NCBI RefSeq assembly: GCF_003111665.1
Contig: NZ_CP022188.1
Span: 2,976,001-3,040,000 of the forward strand
Direction of reading: 5' to 3'
DNA: 64,000 bases
Source: Parazoarcus communis
GTDB taxonomy: Bacteria > Pseudomonadota > Gammaproteobacteria > Burkholderiales > Rhodocyclaceae
This document shows, one piece after another, positions 36,200 through 46,030 of this stretch (the first letter of the stretch is position 1; every line of letters starts with the position of its first letter). The notes beneath the pieces were generated by a model that made no database searches, had not been told where the DNA came from, and saw nothing but the letters and a program-made list of their open reading frames with translations. Both the position numbers and the translations under genes were made by a program.

Positions 36200-36982
36200 A
36201 TGATCCGCTCACTGTGGACCGCCCGTACCGGGCTGGATGCCCAGCAAACTTCGCTGGACGTGATCTCCAACAACCTTGCCAACGTCTCCACCAACGGCTT
36301 CAAGCGCCAGCGTGCGGTGTTCGAGGATCTGCTATACCAGACTGTTCGCCAGCCGGGTGCGCAATCCACCCAGCAGACGCAGATCGGCTCGGGTCTGCAG
36401 ATCGGTACCGGTGTGAAGCCGGTCGCCACCGAGCGCATCTTCACCCAGGGCAACCTGCAGCAGACGGGCGGTTCGCTCGACATCGCGATCCAGGGCAACG
36501 GCTTCTTCCAGATCTCGCTGCCGGACGGCACGACGGCCTACACCCGTGACGGCGCCTTCCAGATCGACAGCCAGGGCAACATGGTCACCGCAAGCGGCTA
36601 TCCCCTCGCAGACAACATCAACATCCCGTCGGATACGCTGACCGTGACGGTTGGCAAGGACGGCACCGTCAGCGCCCTGCAGTCCGGGCAGACGACGCCG
36701 ACCCAGCTCGGTTCGATTCAGCTCGCGTCCTTCATTGCGCCGGGCGGACTGCAGAGCGCGGGCGAGAACCTCTTCCTCGAAACCGCATCGAGCGGGGTTG
36801 CAACGCCCAATCAGCCCGGACTCAACGGTACCGGCGTGCTCAACCAGGGCTATGTCGAGACCTCGAACGTGAACGTGGCCGAGGAACTGGTGAACATGAT
36901 CGTCACCCAGCGCGCCTACGAGATGAACTCGCGCGCCATCCAGACTTCCGACTCGATGCTCGGCCGTCTGACCCAGCTCTAA
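36200..36982 (+). CDS. flgG: flagellar distal rod protein FlgG
   Basis: A 260-residue distal rod subunit. The start [15 protein letters not shown], the motif [14 protein letters not shown], and Y-T-R-D-G-A-F are FlgG hallmarks. The C-terminus has [28 protein letters not shown] before the ATG. Length is exactly the family's 260. Confidence 0.96.
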   Translation: MIRSLWTARTGLDAQQTSLDVISNNLANVSTNGFKRQRAVFEDLLYQTVRQPGAQSTQQTQIGSGLQIGTGVKPVATERIFTQGNLQQTGGSLDIAIQGNGFFQISLPDGTTAYTRDGAFQIDSQGNMVTASGYPLADNINIPSDTLTVTVGKDGTVSALQSGQTTPTQLGSIQLASFIAPGGLQSAGENLFLETASSGVATPNQPGLNGTGVLNQGYVETSNVNVAEELVNMIVTQRAYEMNSRAIQTSDSMLGRLTQL

Positions 36983-36992
36983 GAGGTCTGTC

Positions 36993-37670
36993 ATGAAAGC
37001 GATCGCGCTTGTCCTGGTCCTGCTGCTGAGCGGCTGTGCGTCGATCTATTCGACGCCGCCGACTTCGGTGCACCAGCCCATGAGTGCCCGCCCCGAGATG
37101 CGGCCTCAGGCAGTACCCGCGACCGGCGGCATCTATCAGCCCGGCGGCCTGCGGCCCCTGTTCGAGGACCGGCGCGCGCGCAATGTCGGCGACATCATCA
37201 CCATCAACCTGGTCGAGCGCAACACCGCGGAGAAAAGCGCCAATGCGTCCGCGACGCGTGGCTCCAGCCTGACCGGTGGCATCAGCCTGACCGCACCCAA
37301 TCTGCTGGCGCTGCAGAACGCAAAGCTCAACGGGCTCGACGCCAGCGTGTCTGCAGATTCGGACTTCTCCGGCGAGGGCGAGGCGGCCGCGAACAACGTG
37401 TTCAGCGGCACGATCTCGGTGACGGTGATCGAGGTGTTTCCGAACGGAAACCTGCTGGTCTCCGGTGAGAAGCAGGTCGCGATCAATCAGGGTAACGAGT
37501 ACATCCGCTTTTCCGGGGTGGTCAATCCCACCACCGTAAGCTCGAGCAATACCGTGCAATCGACTCAGGTCGCGGATGCGAGGATGGAGTACCGCGGCAG
37601 CGGCTTCATCGATGAGTCGAACACCATGGGATGGCTGCAGCGCTTCTTCGTTGCCATCCTGCCGTTCTGA
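36993..37670 (+). CDS. flgH: flagellar L-ring protein FlgH (outer-membrane lipoprotein)
   Basis: A 225-residue L-ring subunit in the outer membrane. The lipoprotein signal peptide has lipobox L-L-S-G-C with lipidation at Cys14. The family core shows [15 protein letters not shown], the late [10 protein letters not shown] and the ending G-W-L-Q-R-F-F. It is 10 bp after flgG. Confidence 0.95.
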   Translation: MKAIALVLVLLLSGCASIYSTPPTSVHQPMSARPEMRPQAVPATGGIYQPGGLRPLFEDRRARNVGDIITINLVERNTAEKSANASATRGSSLTGGISLTAPNLLALQNAKLNGLDASVSADSDFSGEGEAAANNVFSGTISVTVIEVFPNGNLLVSGEKQVAINQGNEYIRFSGVVNPTTVSSSNTVQSTQVADARMEYRGSGFIDESNTMGWLQRFFVAILPF

Positions 37671-37680
37671 GGAGGCCGCC

Positions 37681-38799
37681 ATGCGAGCCCTGCGCTTTCG
37701 CTTCATTCCGATACTCGTGAGCTGTGTGATGCTGTCAGGCATCTTCGCGGCCCCTGCGGCGGCCGAGCGCATCAAGGACCTTGCTTCGATCGCGGGTGTG
37801 CGTGACAACCAACTGGTGGGGTACGGCATCGTCGTGGGCCTGGACGGTTCGGGCGACCAGACTACCCAGACGCCGTTCACGGTGCAGAGCATCATCAGCA
37901 TGCTGGGCAACATGGGGGTGACGCTGCCTGCGGGTACGAGCCTCCAGCTCAAGAACGTGGCGGCGGTCATGGTCACGGCGACGCTGCCACCCTTTGCGCG
38001 CCCGGGACAGGCGATCGACATTACGGTGTCGTCGATGGGCAACGCCAAGAGCCTGCGTGGCGGCACGCTGGTGATGACCCCGCTCAAGGGCGCGGACGGA
38101 CAGGTATACGCGCTGGCCCAGGGCAACATGGTGGTCGGCGGCGCGGGCGGACAGGCTGGCGGTGCGGCGCAGACCATCAATCATCTTTCGGCCGGACGGA
38201 TTCCCGGCGGCGCGACCGTGGAGCGCGCAGTGCCGGCCATGCTGGGGCAGGGCGAGTACGTGTTCTTCGAACTCAACGACACCGATTTCGGTACCGCACG
38301 CCGGGTGGTCGATGCGATTAACATGGTTGCACCGGGTTCGGCCGAGGCAATCAACGGCCGCAGCATCCAGGTTCGGGCGCCGCTCGACGTCAATACCCGG
38401 GTTGCCTTCCTCGGCCGGATCGAGAATCTCGACGTAACGCCGGTGCAGCAAGCGGCAAAGGTGATCGTGAACTCGCGCACCGGTTCGGTGGTGATGAATC
38501 AGACCGTGGCATTGCAGAACTGCGCCGTGGCGCACGGCAATCTGACCGTCACCGTGAATGCGCAGCCGCAGGTGTCGCAGCCTGAACCCCTGTCGCGCGG
38601 GCGAACGGTAGTTACACAGTCCGGGTTGGTGAATATCGATCAGGAGGGCGGCGCGCTGATGAACGTCCGTGGCGGCACCAGTCTTGCCGACGTGGTGAAG
38701 GCGCTCAACGCGCTCGGTGCGAAGCCGATGGATCTGGTCAGCATTCTGCAGGCAATGAAGTCCGCAGGCGCATTGCGCGCCGAACTCGAGATTATCTGA
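37681..38799 (+). CDS. flgI: flagellar P-ring protein FlgI
   Basis: A 372-residue periplasmic P-ring subunit that needs FlgA for assembly. A signal peptide (about 1-28, cleavage near A-A-A-E) begins at ATG 37681 with GGAGG just before it. Family motifs include [15 protein letters not shown] and [17 protein letters not shown]. The open frame upstream to 37576 is inside flgH in another frame and is rejected. Confidence 0.95.
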   Translation: MRALRFRFIPILVSCVMLSGIFAAPAAAERIKDLASIAGVRDNQLVGYGIVVGLDGSGDQTTQTPFTVQSIISMLGNMGVTLPAGTSLQLKNVAAVMVTATLPPFARPGQAIDITVSSMGNAKSLRGGTLVMTPLKGADGQVYALAQGNMVVGGAGGQAGGAAQTINHLSAGRIPGGATVERAVPAMLGQGEYVFFELNDTDFGTARRVVDAINMVAPGSAEAINGRSIQVRAPLDVNTRVAFLGRIENLDVTPVQQAAKVIVNSRTGSVVMNQTVALQNCAVAHGNLTVTVNAQPQVSQPEPLSRGRTVVTQSGLVNIDQEGGALMNVRGGTSLADVVKALNALGAKPMDLVSILQAMKSAGALRAELEII

Positions 38800-38812
38800 G
38801 GGAGGGGCTGAC

Positions 38813-39838
38813 ATGACTTCCGGCATCCAGATGAACGCCTTCGACCCCGGCTCGCTGGGCGACCTGAAGCGCCTCGCCCGCACCAACCCCGACGATCCGG
38901 AAACCCTGCGCGCGGCCTCCAAGCAGTTCGAGGCGATGTTCCTGCAGATGGCGCTCAAGGCGATGCGTGCGGCGACACCGACCAACAGCATGTTCGACAG
39001 CGAGCAGTCGCGCACCTATCAGTCGTTGCTCGATCAACAGCTGGCGCTGAACATGGCGCAGAGCAATAACAACGGCATGAGCGAGGCGCTCTTTCGTCAG
39101 CTCGGCGGCATTACCGGCAATACCTCGACGAGTGCGATCAGTGCGCTGACCATGCCCGGTGCCACGGACAACAAGGGCTTCGACATCTCCAATGTGATTC
39201 GGCAGGCGGCAAATCCTGCCGCACTGATGCGCGAGGCGCAGGCGATTGCCGCCGGTGCGACTGGCGTCGATAGCGCCGGCGATGCCGACCCGCTAGGCGA
39301 CCTGATTTACCGTCTCGACGCTGCGGCAAGAGCTGCGCGGAGCACCGACAGTGACGACTCGATCTCGCCCTCGGTGCGTGAGTTCGTCAATGAAGTATGG
39401 CCGCATGCCCAGGCCGCCAGTCGTCAGACCGGTATCCCCGCGCAGTTCATGGTTGCGCAGGCGGCGCTTGAAACCGGCTGGGGCGACAAGGTCATGCGTC
39501 ATGCCGACGGACGTTCGAGCTACAACCTGTTCAACATCAAGGCAGGCTCGAGCTGGACGGGCGAAACCGTGGCACGCAACGTCACCGAGTACGCCGGCTC
39601 GACCGCCTACACCGAGAAAGCGCGCTTTCGCAGCTACGGTTCGTATGCCGAAGCCTTCCAGGACTACGCCCGCCTGTTGTCGAACAGTTCGCGCTATTCG
39701 GAAGTGCTGGGCCAGACCAGTCCGGCGGGCTTTGCCGGCAGCCTGCAGAAGGCAGGCTATGCCACCGACCCGATGTACGCCGACAAGCTCACCCGCATCA
39801 TCGCAGGCAACACCCTGCGTACCGCCCTTTCGGGCTGA
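38813..39838 (+). CDS. flgJ: flagellar rod assembly protein / muramidase FlgJ
   Basis: A 341-residue bifunctional protein. The N-terminal rod-cap domain (about 30-100) shows A-A-S-K-Q-F-E-A-M-F-L-Q-M-A-L-K-A-M-R. The C-terminal glucosaminidase-type domain (about 190-340) cuts peptidoglycan for the rod, with A-Q-A-A-L-E-T-G-W-G carrying the catalytic Glu and Y-N-L-F-N-I-K. A roughly 80-residue Ala-rich linker joins them. The two-domain form is that of gamma- and betaproteobacteria. Confidence 0.94.
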   Translation: MTSGIQMNAFDPGSLGDLKRLARTNPDDPETLRAASKQFEAMFLQMALKAMRAATPTNSMFDSEQSRTYQSLLDQQLALNMAQSNNNGMSEALFRQLGGITGNTSTSAISALTMPGATDNKGFDISNVIRQAANPAALMREAQAIAAGATGVDSAGDADPLGDLIYRLDAAARAARSTDSDDSISPSVREFVNEVWPHAQAASRQTGIPAQFMVAQAALETGWGDKVMRHADGRSSYNLFNIKAGSSWTGETVARNVTEYAGSTAYTEKARFRSYGSYAEAFQDYARLLSNSSRYSEVLGQTSPAGFAGSLQKAGYATDPMYADKLTRIIAGNTLRTALSG

Positions 39839-39872
39839 GGGCAGGCGGCGGCCGAATTTGCCGGTTCTGACC

Positions 39873-39888
39873 TGGCAAGCATCTTGCT
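39873..39888 (+). promoter_or_regulatory. sigma-54 promoter of flgK-flgL
   Basis: TGGCAAG-CATC-TTGCT has one mismatch to TGGCACG-N4-TTGCW with correct spacing. It lies 38 bp before the flgK ATG in the only gap between flgJ and flgK. Confidence 0.75.
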
Positions 39889-39925
39889 GATAAGGCTCAG
39901 GACTTAGCAATTCAGGGGAATCATC

Positions 39926-41914
39926 ATGGCAGGCTTGCTCAATATCGGTTTGACCGGTTTGAATGCCGCGCAAGCGCAGCTGGTGACTACGAGTCACAAC
40001 ATCACCAACGCGGGCGTCGATGGATATCATCGCCAGTCGGTGATTCAGAGCAATGCCACCCCGCAGTTCTCTGGTGCGGGCTTCTTCGGGCAAGGCACGC
40101 AGATTGCGTCAGTCACCCGCTCGTACAACCAGTATCTTGAAAACCAGGTGCTCAACAGCAACGCGAGCCTGGCCTCCTACAGCAGTTACAACAGCCAGAT
40201 CAGCCAGATCAACAACCTGCTTGGCGATTCGACCTCCGGCCTGTCCCCCGCGCTGGAGAGCTTCTTCGCCGGCATGCAGGAAGTTGCGTCCAATCCCACC
40301 AGCGTGGCATCGCGCCAGTCCCTGATCTCCGGGGCCGAGGCAATGGTGTCGCGCTTTCAGTCGATGGATGCCCGCCTCAGTGAGATCAGGGCGGGACTCG
40401 AGGGCGAGATCGCGTCGACCGTAACGCAGATCAATACCTATGCCGGCGCGATCGCCGAGATGAACCAGCGCATCGCCACCGCGCAGGTGGCCGGCCCGAG
40501 CGTGGCCGCGAACGATCTGCTCGACCAGCGTGAGCAGCTGATCAGCGAACTGAACAAGCTGGTCAAGGTGAGTGCAGTGACCGAGAGCAACGGCTCGGTC
40601 AGCGTGTTCATGGGCTCCGGGCAGTCGCTCGTCGTGGGCGGTACCGTGAACAATCTGGCGGCGGTGCAGGATCCGAGCGATCCGCAACGCAGCATGATCG
40701 CAATCACGTCGGATAGCGGTGCGTCGAATACCTTGCCGGAGAGCCTCATCACCGGCGGCGCCCTGAGCGGCTTGCTCGCGTTCCGCCGGGAGTCGCTTGA
40801 CCCGGCGCAGAATACGCTCGGCCTCGTCGCGCTTGGCATCGCCGAGACCTTCAATGCTCAGCATCAGCTGGGTACCGATCTCGATGGCGTGCTGGGCGGT
40901 GCCTTCTTCAACAGCCCCGCGCCGACCGTGATGCCCGCCATCTCCTCTGCCAGTGTGGCGATCGAAGACGTCTCGAAACTCTCCTCCAGCGACTATCTGC
41001 TGACCTGGGACGGGAGCAACTATTCCATGAAGGCAGTGAGCGGGAGCGCCATCGCACTGACACTGCAGGCCGATGGCAGCTATAGCGGCGGTGGAATCAA
41101 CTTTTCGATCAGCAATCCGAGCCAGATTCCCTCTGCCGGTCTGCTGATCCAGCCTACGCGCTATGCCGCAAGCAATCTGACCGTGGCGATTTCCGATCCG
41201 CGCAAGGTCGCTGCAGGCGATCCTGTCAGTGTGGCACCGGGCAACTACAGCGGTGCGGTGAGCGACCGGATCGAGGGTGTGAAGACCCTGTCCGTGGGCG
41301 GCATCGACGCCAACAGCGACGGGCTCGCCGACTTTTCGCCGATTACACTGAGCTTCAGCGCAAACGCATTTACCGCATCGAGCGGAACGCTTGAGCGTTA
41401 CGATACGTCGACTTCAAGCTGGGTTGCGAGCAGCGCCTATAATCCTGCAACCGACAGCTCGGGTGCGCGCTTCAGGGTGACGGACGCGCAGGGTGGCGTC
41501 GATTATTCGTTCGAGTTCACGGCAGTCGGCGCATGGACCAGCGGCGAGAGCCTGGTGTTCAGCCCGACCGCTGCGGGCGTGGCCGACAACCGCAACGCGG
41601 TGGCCCTTGGTGCGCTGCAGACCTCCAAGCTGATGCTTGCCGGCAGCAGTGGTTCGCCGACGGCGACCTTCCAGTCGGTATATGCGCAGATGGTGACCCA
41701 GGTCGGCAACAAGACCCGCGAGGTCCAGGTCAACGAGAAGGCGCAGGAGACGCTGCTGACCCAGGCGACCGACGCCCGGGACAGCCTTTCCGGCGTCAAC
41801 CTGGACGAAGAGGCTGCCAATCTAATGCGTTACCAGATGGCTTATCAGAGTGCCGCCAAGGTGATGTCGGTGGCGCAGACGCTGTTTGACGAAGTTCTGG
41901 CGATCAGCCGTTAA
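39926..41914 (+). CDS. flgK: flagellar hook-filament junction protein FlgK
   Basis: A 662-residue hook-associated protein 1. The start has L-L-N-I-G-L-T-G-L-N-A-A-Q and S-H-N-I-T-N-A-G-V-D-G-Y-H-R-Q, and the C-terminus has S-G-V-N-L-D-E-E-A-A-N-L-M-R-Y-Q-M-A-Y-Q-S-A-A-K in family form. The middle (about 330-560) is a Ser/Ala/Asp-rich variable region. The strong site GGGG at 39915 precedes the ATG. FlgN (30504-30983) is its expected chaperone. Confidence 0.95.
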   Translation: MAGLLNIGLTGLNAAQAQLVTTSHNITNAGVDGYHRQSVIQSNATPQFSGAGFFGQGTQIASVTRSYNQYLENQVLNSNASLASYSSYNSQISQINNLLGDSTSGLSPALESFFAGMQEVASNPTSVASRQSLISGAEAMVSRFQSMDARLSEIRAGLEGEIASTVTQINTYAGAIAEMNQRIATAQVAGPSVAANDLLDQREQLISELNKLVKVSAVTESNGSVSVFMGSGQSLVVGGTVNNLAAVQDPSDPQRSMIAITSDSGASNTLPESLITGGALSGLLAFRRESLDPAQNTLGLVALGIAETFNAQHQLGTDLDGVLGGAFFNSPAPTVMPAISSASVAIEDVSKLSSSDYLLTWDGSNYSMKAVSGSAIALTLQADGSYSGGGINFSISNPSQIPSAGLLIQPTRYAASNLTVAISDPRKVAAGDPVSVAPGNYSGAVSDRIEGVKTLSVGGIDANSDGLADFSPITLSFSANAFTASSGTLERYDTSTSSWVASSAYNPATDSSGARFRVTDAQGGVDYSFEFTAVGAWTSGESLVFSPTAAGVADNRNAVALGALQTSKLMLAGSSGSPTATFQSVYAQMVTQVGNKTREVQVNEKAQETLLTQATDARDSLSGVNLDEEAANLMRYQMAYQSAAKVMSVAQTLFDEVLAISR

Positions 41915-41924
41915 GGAGATCGTG

Positions 41925-43160
41925 ATGCGTATTTCGACCAGCATGATTTACGACAAAGGGGTCAATTCACTGCAGACGCAGTGGAGCGATCTCCTGCACA
42001 CGCAGCAGCAGCTATCCACCGGACGGCGGGTGCTGACCCCCGCGGACGACCCGATTGCCGCGTCGCGTGCGCTCGAGCTGGGTCAGTCCAAGGGCGTGAA
42101 CGCGCAGTTCATGACCAATACGGGTTACGCCGAGGATCGGCTGAACCTGCTCGAAAACAAGCTAACCGGCGCTGGCGACATCCTGCAGTACATCCGCGAG
42201 AAAACTGTCGCCGCCGGCAATGCAGCCTATTCCGATGAGGAACTCGGTTATCTCGCTACTGACCTGCGTGCGCAGTTTGATGGCTTGCTGGCCCTGGCCA
42301 ACAGTCAGGATGGTACCGGTGACTACCTGTTCTCAGGCTACCGTGCCAACGACAAGCCCTTCACGGGCAACCTGGCCGGTGTGAGCTACAACGGCGACCA
42401 CGGCACGCAGACGGTCCAGGTATCGGCATCGCGCTTCATGCCGGTCAGTCTGCCCGGGGCGGACATTTTCGGTTCGACGCGCAAGATCGACGATTCGCTG
42501 GTGCAGGCCTCGACCGGCACCCATACCGATGGCTCGGCGAATACCGGTGGCACCACGCTCAGCGGTACGCTGAGTTCGACGGTGAGCACCAGCCAGCTCG
42601 GTCACCGTTACGAAATCATCTACGATGCGGCGGCCCCGGGCTACGACGTTTATGAATATCAGCCGGGAAATCCGTCCAAGGTGACCGTTGCTACTGGCGC
42701 GGCCTCGCTGGCGTCGCTTTCGGCGACCCTGGGCATCGATCTGCAGATGACGGACAGCAGTGGGGCGGCGGCCACGCCGGGCGACGGCGACCGCTTCGAG
42801 CTCTTCGTTGGCTCTCCCGACATGTTTAAGAACCTGGGGCTGCTGATTGATTCGATGGAGCGGCCGGGGCCGTCCGGCATGGCTGGGGGCGCAGTGGCCT
42901 TCGGCCTGAACAGCATGGATGGTGCGATCGACAACGTGCTCAAGACCCGGGCGCAGGTCGGATCGCAACTGGTGGAGACGGAGAGCCTGCAGACGATTGG
43001 CAGCGATCTCGACCTGCAGTACGCGACGGTGATCTCGGGACTGATGGATGTCGATTACGCCGAAGCCATCTCCAACCTGACCCAGCAGCAGACCTACCTG
43101 GAGGCGGCACAACAGTCCTTCCTCAAGGTGTCCGGCCTGTCCCTGTTCAACTACCTTTGA
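41925..43160 (+). CDS. flgL: flagellar hook-filament junction protein FlgL
   Basis: A 411-residue flagellin-like hook-associated protein 3. The start M-R-I-S-T-S-M-I-Y and Q-Q-L-S-T-G-R-R-V-L-T-P-A-D-D-P form the D0/D1 helices; the C-terminus has Y-A-E-A-I-S-N-L-T-Q-Q-Q-T-Y-L-E-A-A-Q-Q-S. The ATG at 41925 follows AAGGAG by 6 bases, which decides it over an open frame starting inside flgK. It is 10 bp after flgK. Confidence 0.95.
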   Translation: MRISTSMIYDKGVNSLQTQWSDLLHTQQQLSTGRRVLTPADDPIAASRALELGQSKGVNAQFMTNTGYAEDRLNLLENKLTGAGDILQYIREKTVAAGNAAYSDEELGYLATDLRAQFDGLLALANSQDGTGDYLFSGYRANDKPFTGNLAGVSYNGDHGTQTVQVSASRFMPVSLPGADIFGSTRKIDDSLVQASTGTHTDGSANTGGTTLSGTLSSTVSTSQLGHRYEIIYDAAAPGYDVYEYQPGNPSKVTVATGAASLASLSATLGIDLQMTDSSGAAATPGDGDRFELFVGSPDMFKNLGLLIDSMERPGPSGMAGGAVAFGLNSMDGAIDNVLKTRAQVGSQLVETESLQTIGSDLDLQYATVISGLMDVDYAEAISNLTQQQTYLEAAQQSFLKVSGLSLFNYL

Positions 43161-43167
43161 GCTTGCC

Positions 43168-43620
43168 ATGCGTGCTCGTAGCCTCCTTCTCGCCCTGAGC
43201 GTTCCCGCGCTCGTCGCTTGCAGCCACGTGGAAACCTATGGCGGGCCCGTGGCTGGCGTCGTGGGGACGCGCGCGGTGCTCGCCAGCCTCGATCTGTGGT
43301 CGACCACATATCTTTCCAACGGCCTGATTGCCTATGCGATCTACGACCCGTTGCAGCCTACCTGGACCATCGAGGCCAGCGTGACGGGCGAGGATCGCGT
43401 CCAGATGGATCTGCAGATGAAGCGCCTGGTGACGGGCGGCGAGGGTGAGGCGCGTCAGGTGTTCATGCGCACGGCTCGCAAACTGGTCGAAGAGGGGGGC
43501 TATGCCGGTTACGACGTGCTGCGCTTCGAAGAAGGCGTGGAGGCAACCCGGCCGTTTGCGCGCCGCATCGCCAACGGCGAGATCCGCCTGGTGAAGTCCC
43601 GCCAGTTCCCCACGCTGTAA
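43168..43620 (+). CDS. uncharacterised lipoprotein at the end of the flgKL transcript
   Basis: A 150-residue protein with a lipoprotein signal peptide: basic start, hydrophobic core and L-V-A-C lipobox with Cys18. The mature part has W-S-T-T-Y-L-S-N-G-L-I-A-Y-A-I-Y-D-P-L-Q-P-T-W and E-T-x-x-G-P-V-A-G; I do not recognise a family. It starts 7 bp after flgL, so it is almost certainly co-transcribed and may be an envelope protein used late in flagellum assembly (inference). The strand W-T-I-E-A-S-V-T-G-E-D-R-V-Q-M-D suggests a beta-rich fold. Confidence 0.75.
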   Translation: MRARSLLLALSVPALVACSHVETYGGPVAGVVGTRAVLASLDLWSTTYLSNGLIAYAIYDPLQPTWTIEASVTGEDRVQMDLQMKRLVTGGEGEARQVFMRTARKLVEEGGYAGYDVLRFEEGVEATRPFARRIANGEIRLVKSRQFPTL

Positions 43621-43716
43621 TGCCCGCAAACAAGGCGAGCAACGAAAAGTCTATCTCGGCGCCCTCCGCGCCTCCGCGTGAAACCCCACTCTGAAGCGAT
43701 TGTTACGCGCGGGCAC

Positions 43717-44508
43717 TCAAGGCCGCGGTGAGAGCGCTTCCAGCAATATCGGCACCGTGTCGAAACTGCGTTCGAACAGGCTCTGCACTACCGGGCCGAA
43801 ATTGGTCATGATCAGCATCAGTGCGAAGAAACCCATGGCCAGCGTGAGCGGGAAACCGATCGCGAACAGGTTGAGCTGTGGGGCCGCACGGGTGAGGATG
43901 CCGAGCGCGATGTTGGTGACCAGCAGCACCGCCACCACCGGCAGCGACAGCAACAGTCCGGTCGCGAACACCGTAGTGCCGGCGCGCGCGATATAGCCCC
44001 AGCCATCGGCGCTGAAACTGGCCGTGCCGACGGGCAGCCACTCGAAGCTTCGCACCAGCAGGTCGATCATGATCAGGTGACCGTTGATGGCGAGAAAGAG
44101 CAGCGTGGCCACCAGCCCCACGAAATCCGAGAGCACCGCGGTCTGCCCGCCGGCATCGGGGTCGAAGAAGATTGCGAACGACAGGCCCATCTGCATGCCG
44201 ATCAGGGAGCCGGCCATGTCGATTGCCGCGAACACCAGACGCAGCATGAAGCCGATGGCCACGCCGATGAACATCTGCTGCACCATGATCATGAGTCCGA
44301 TGCCCGAGCCCGGTGGCACGGCCGGCATGGCCGGCATCACTGGCAGCAGGGCAATACCGATTCCGAGCGCGATGGCCAGCCGCGCTCTTGCCGACACGCC
44401 GCGGTTGGAGAAGATCGGGGCACTTGCAAACAGCCCGAACAGGCGCGCCAGCGGAAACATCAGGGCGGCGAGCCAGGCGTCGAGCTGTGTCGCGGTCACG
44501 CTCAGCAT
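43717..44508 (-). CDS. fliR: flagellar type III export gate protein FliR
   Basis: A 263-residue inner-membrane gate component with about six hydrophobic helices. Family features include A-R-L-F-G-L-F-A-S-A-P-I-F near 16-28, A-R-L-A-I-A-L-G-I, and Q-M-G-L-S-F-A-I-F-F-D-P. It is last of the fliKLMNOPQR run, 13 bp after fliQ. The ~95 bp between it and the convergent lipoprotein gene carries no clear terminator. Confidence 0.94.
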   Translation of the reverse strand: MLSVTATQLDAWLAALMFPLARLFGLFASAPIFSNRGVSARARLAIALGIGIALLPVMPAMPAVPPGSGIGLMIMVQQMFIGVAIGFMLRLVFAAIDMAGSLIGMQMGLSFAIFFDPDAGGQTAVLSDFVGLVATLLFLAINGHLIMIDLLVRSFEWLPVGTASFSADGWGYIARAGTTVFATGLLLSLPVVAVLLVTNIALGILTRAAPQLNLFAIGFPLTLAMGFFALMLIMTNFGPVVQSLFERSFDTVPILLEALSPRP

Positions 44509-44521
44509 CGCGTTCGCACCT

Positions 44522-44791
44522 TCAGCCGATCAGGGTCGGGATGTTTTCGAACAGGCGGCGCATGAAGTCGGTCAGCAAGGTGATCATCCACGGGCCGGCC
44601 AGTACCAGGGTGACGAAGATCGCGATCAGCTTGGGGACGAAAGACAGGGTCATTTCGTTGATCTGGGTCGCTGCCTGAAAGATGCTGATGACAAGGCCGG
44701 TGATCAGCGCAGCAAGAAACAGCGGCGCCGACACCATCAGCGTGACTTCAATCGCCTGACGTCCGAGGTCGATGACAGCGGTGGGGGTCAT
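44522..44791 (-). CDS. fliQ: flagellar type III export gate protein FliQ
   Basis: An 89-residue protein with two membrane helices, start M-T-P-T-A-V-I-D-L-G-R-Q-A-I, and the family's F-Q-A-A-T-Q-I-N-E-M-T-L-S-F-V-P-K loop. ATG 44791 gives the usual 89 residues; the longer open frame extends into fliP. Forms the FliPQR gate. Confidence 0.95.
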   Translation of the reverse strand: MTPTAVIDLGRQAIEVTLMVSAPLFLAALITGLVISIFQAATQINEMTLSFVPKLIAIFVTLVLAGPWMITLLTDFMRRLFENIPTLIG

Positions 44792-44801
44792 GGCTGCTCT
44801 C

Positions 44802-45551
44802 CTATACCGCGAAGCTCTGCACCAGCGAACCGATGAGCAGGGTCCAGCCATCGACGAGCACGAAGAGCATGATCTTGAACGGCAGGGAGACGATCACCGG
44901 CGACATCATCATCATACCCATCGACATCAGCACCGAAGCGACCACCATGTCGATGATGATGAAGGGAATGAAGACGATGAAGCCGATCTGAAAAGCTGTT
45001 TTCAGCTCCGAGGTGACGAAGGCCGGTATCACGACCCGCATCGGCAGGTCTTCGGCCTTCTCCACCGGGGGAACCTTGGCAAGGCCTGCAAACAGGGTCA
45101 GGTCGGGCTCGCGGACCTGCTTGAGCATGAAGGTCTTGACTGGCACCGAGGCGCGCTCCAGCGCCTGCTCGAAGCTGATCGTGCCTTCGGACATCGGCAC
45201 ATAGGCGTCGGTATAGACGCGGTCGGCGACCGGCGCCATGATGAAAAAGGTCAGAAACAGCGCGAGGCCGAGCAGGACCTGGTTCGGTGGCGAGGTCTGC
45301 GTGCCCATGGCCTGCCGCAAAAGCGAGAACACGATGATGATGCGGGTGAAGCTCGTCATCATCAGCACCATCGCCGGCACGAAGCTGAGCATTGTCAGCA
45401 GCAGCAGGGTCTGGATCGTGAGGCTGTAGGTCGTGCCGCCATTGGCGGCCGGCACGGTGGTCAGGGCAGGCAGTGCCTGGGCCAGCGCGAGGGCAGGCGC
45501 AGTGCTCAGGATGAGGCCGAGCGCGCCGCGCAGCAGGTGCTTACGAACCAT
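44802..45551 (-). CDS. fliP: flagellar type III export gate protein FliP
   Basis: A 249-residue gate subunit with an N-terminal signal peptide (cleavage near A-L-A-Q), as FliP has. Core motifs are [21 protein letters not shown] and [10 protein letters not shown], and near the end [16 protein letters not shown]. The start at 45551 overlaps the end of fliO by 11 bases; the longer frame is a fliO shadow. Confidence 0.95.
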   Translation of the reverse strand: MVRKHLLRGALGLILSTAPALALAQALPALTTVPAANGGTTYSLTIQTLLLLTMLSFVPAMVLMMTSFTRIIIVFSLLRQAMGTQTSPPNQVLLGLALFLTFFIMAPVADRVYTDAYVPMSEGTISFEQALERASVPVKTFMLKQVREPDLTLFAGLAKVPPVEKAEDLPMRVVIPAFVTSELKTAFQIGFIVFIPFIIIDMVVASVLMSMGMMMMSPVIVSLPFKIMLFVLVDGWTLLIGSLVQSFAV

Positions 45552-45981
45552 GGCGGCGGCGCTCCAGTGCTTTCCTGAACCAGCCGGAAAAGTCGCCGTT
45601 CGCGGCAGCGCCCGTCTCATTGGTGGCAGCTTCGGACGGAAAGTCGGATGCTTCCATGACGTGCAGCGTGCGAACGCTGCCGGGCGCCACGCCGAGCACC
45701 AGCACCTTGGGACCGGTCTCGACCAGCACGACGCGCTCGCGCGGGCCCACTGCGGTCGCGCCCAATACCTTGAGCACGCCGGCTGCGTTGCGCGGCTGGG
45801 ACAAGCGCTTGATGGCCCACAGGCAGGCAATCAGCAGCGCGATCACCACCACCAGTCCGAACAGCATCTGGCCGAGGCTGCCCGCGAGATCGGTGGCGGG
45901 GGACGGGGCGGGGTCGGCTGCCTGTGCAAGCGCAGGCAGCAGGAGCGTCAGGAGTGGAATCAGATTGAAGGCGGGTTTCAC
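45541..45981 (-). CDS. fliO: flagellar export protein FliO
   Basis: A 146-residue protein that assists FliP assembly. It has a signal-like first helix (about 1-21), a second membrane helix near 40-62, and the cytoplasmic SH3-like part with [12 protein letters not shown] and [10 protein letters not shown]. Sequence conservation of this family is low, so the call leans on its place between fliN and fliP. Confidence 0.85.
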   Translation of the reverse strand: MKPAFNLIPLLTLLLPALAQAADPAPSPATDLAGSLGQMLFGLVVVIALLIACLWAIKRLSQPRNAAGVLKVLGATAVGPRERVVLVETGPKVLVLGVAPGSVRTLHVMEASDFPSEAATNETGAAANGDFSGWFRKALERRRHGS

Positions 45982-46030
45982 TGCGTCTTGTCGAGGTTGG
46001 CTGCAGGGGGGATGTCCCCCTGCATGCGAG

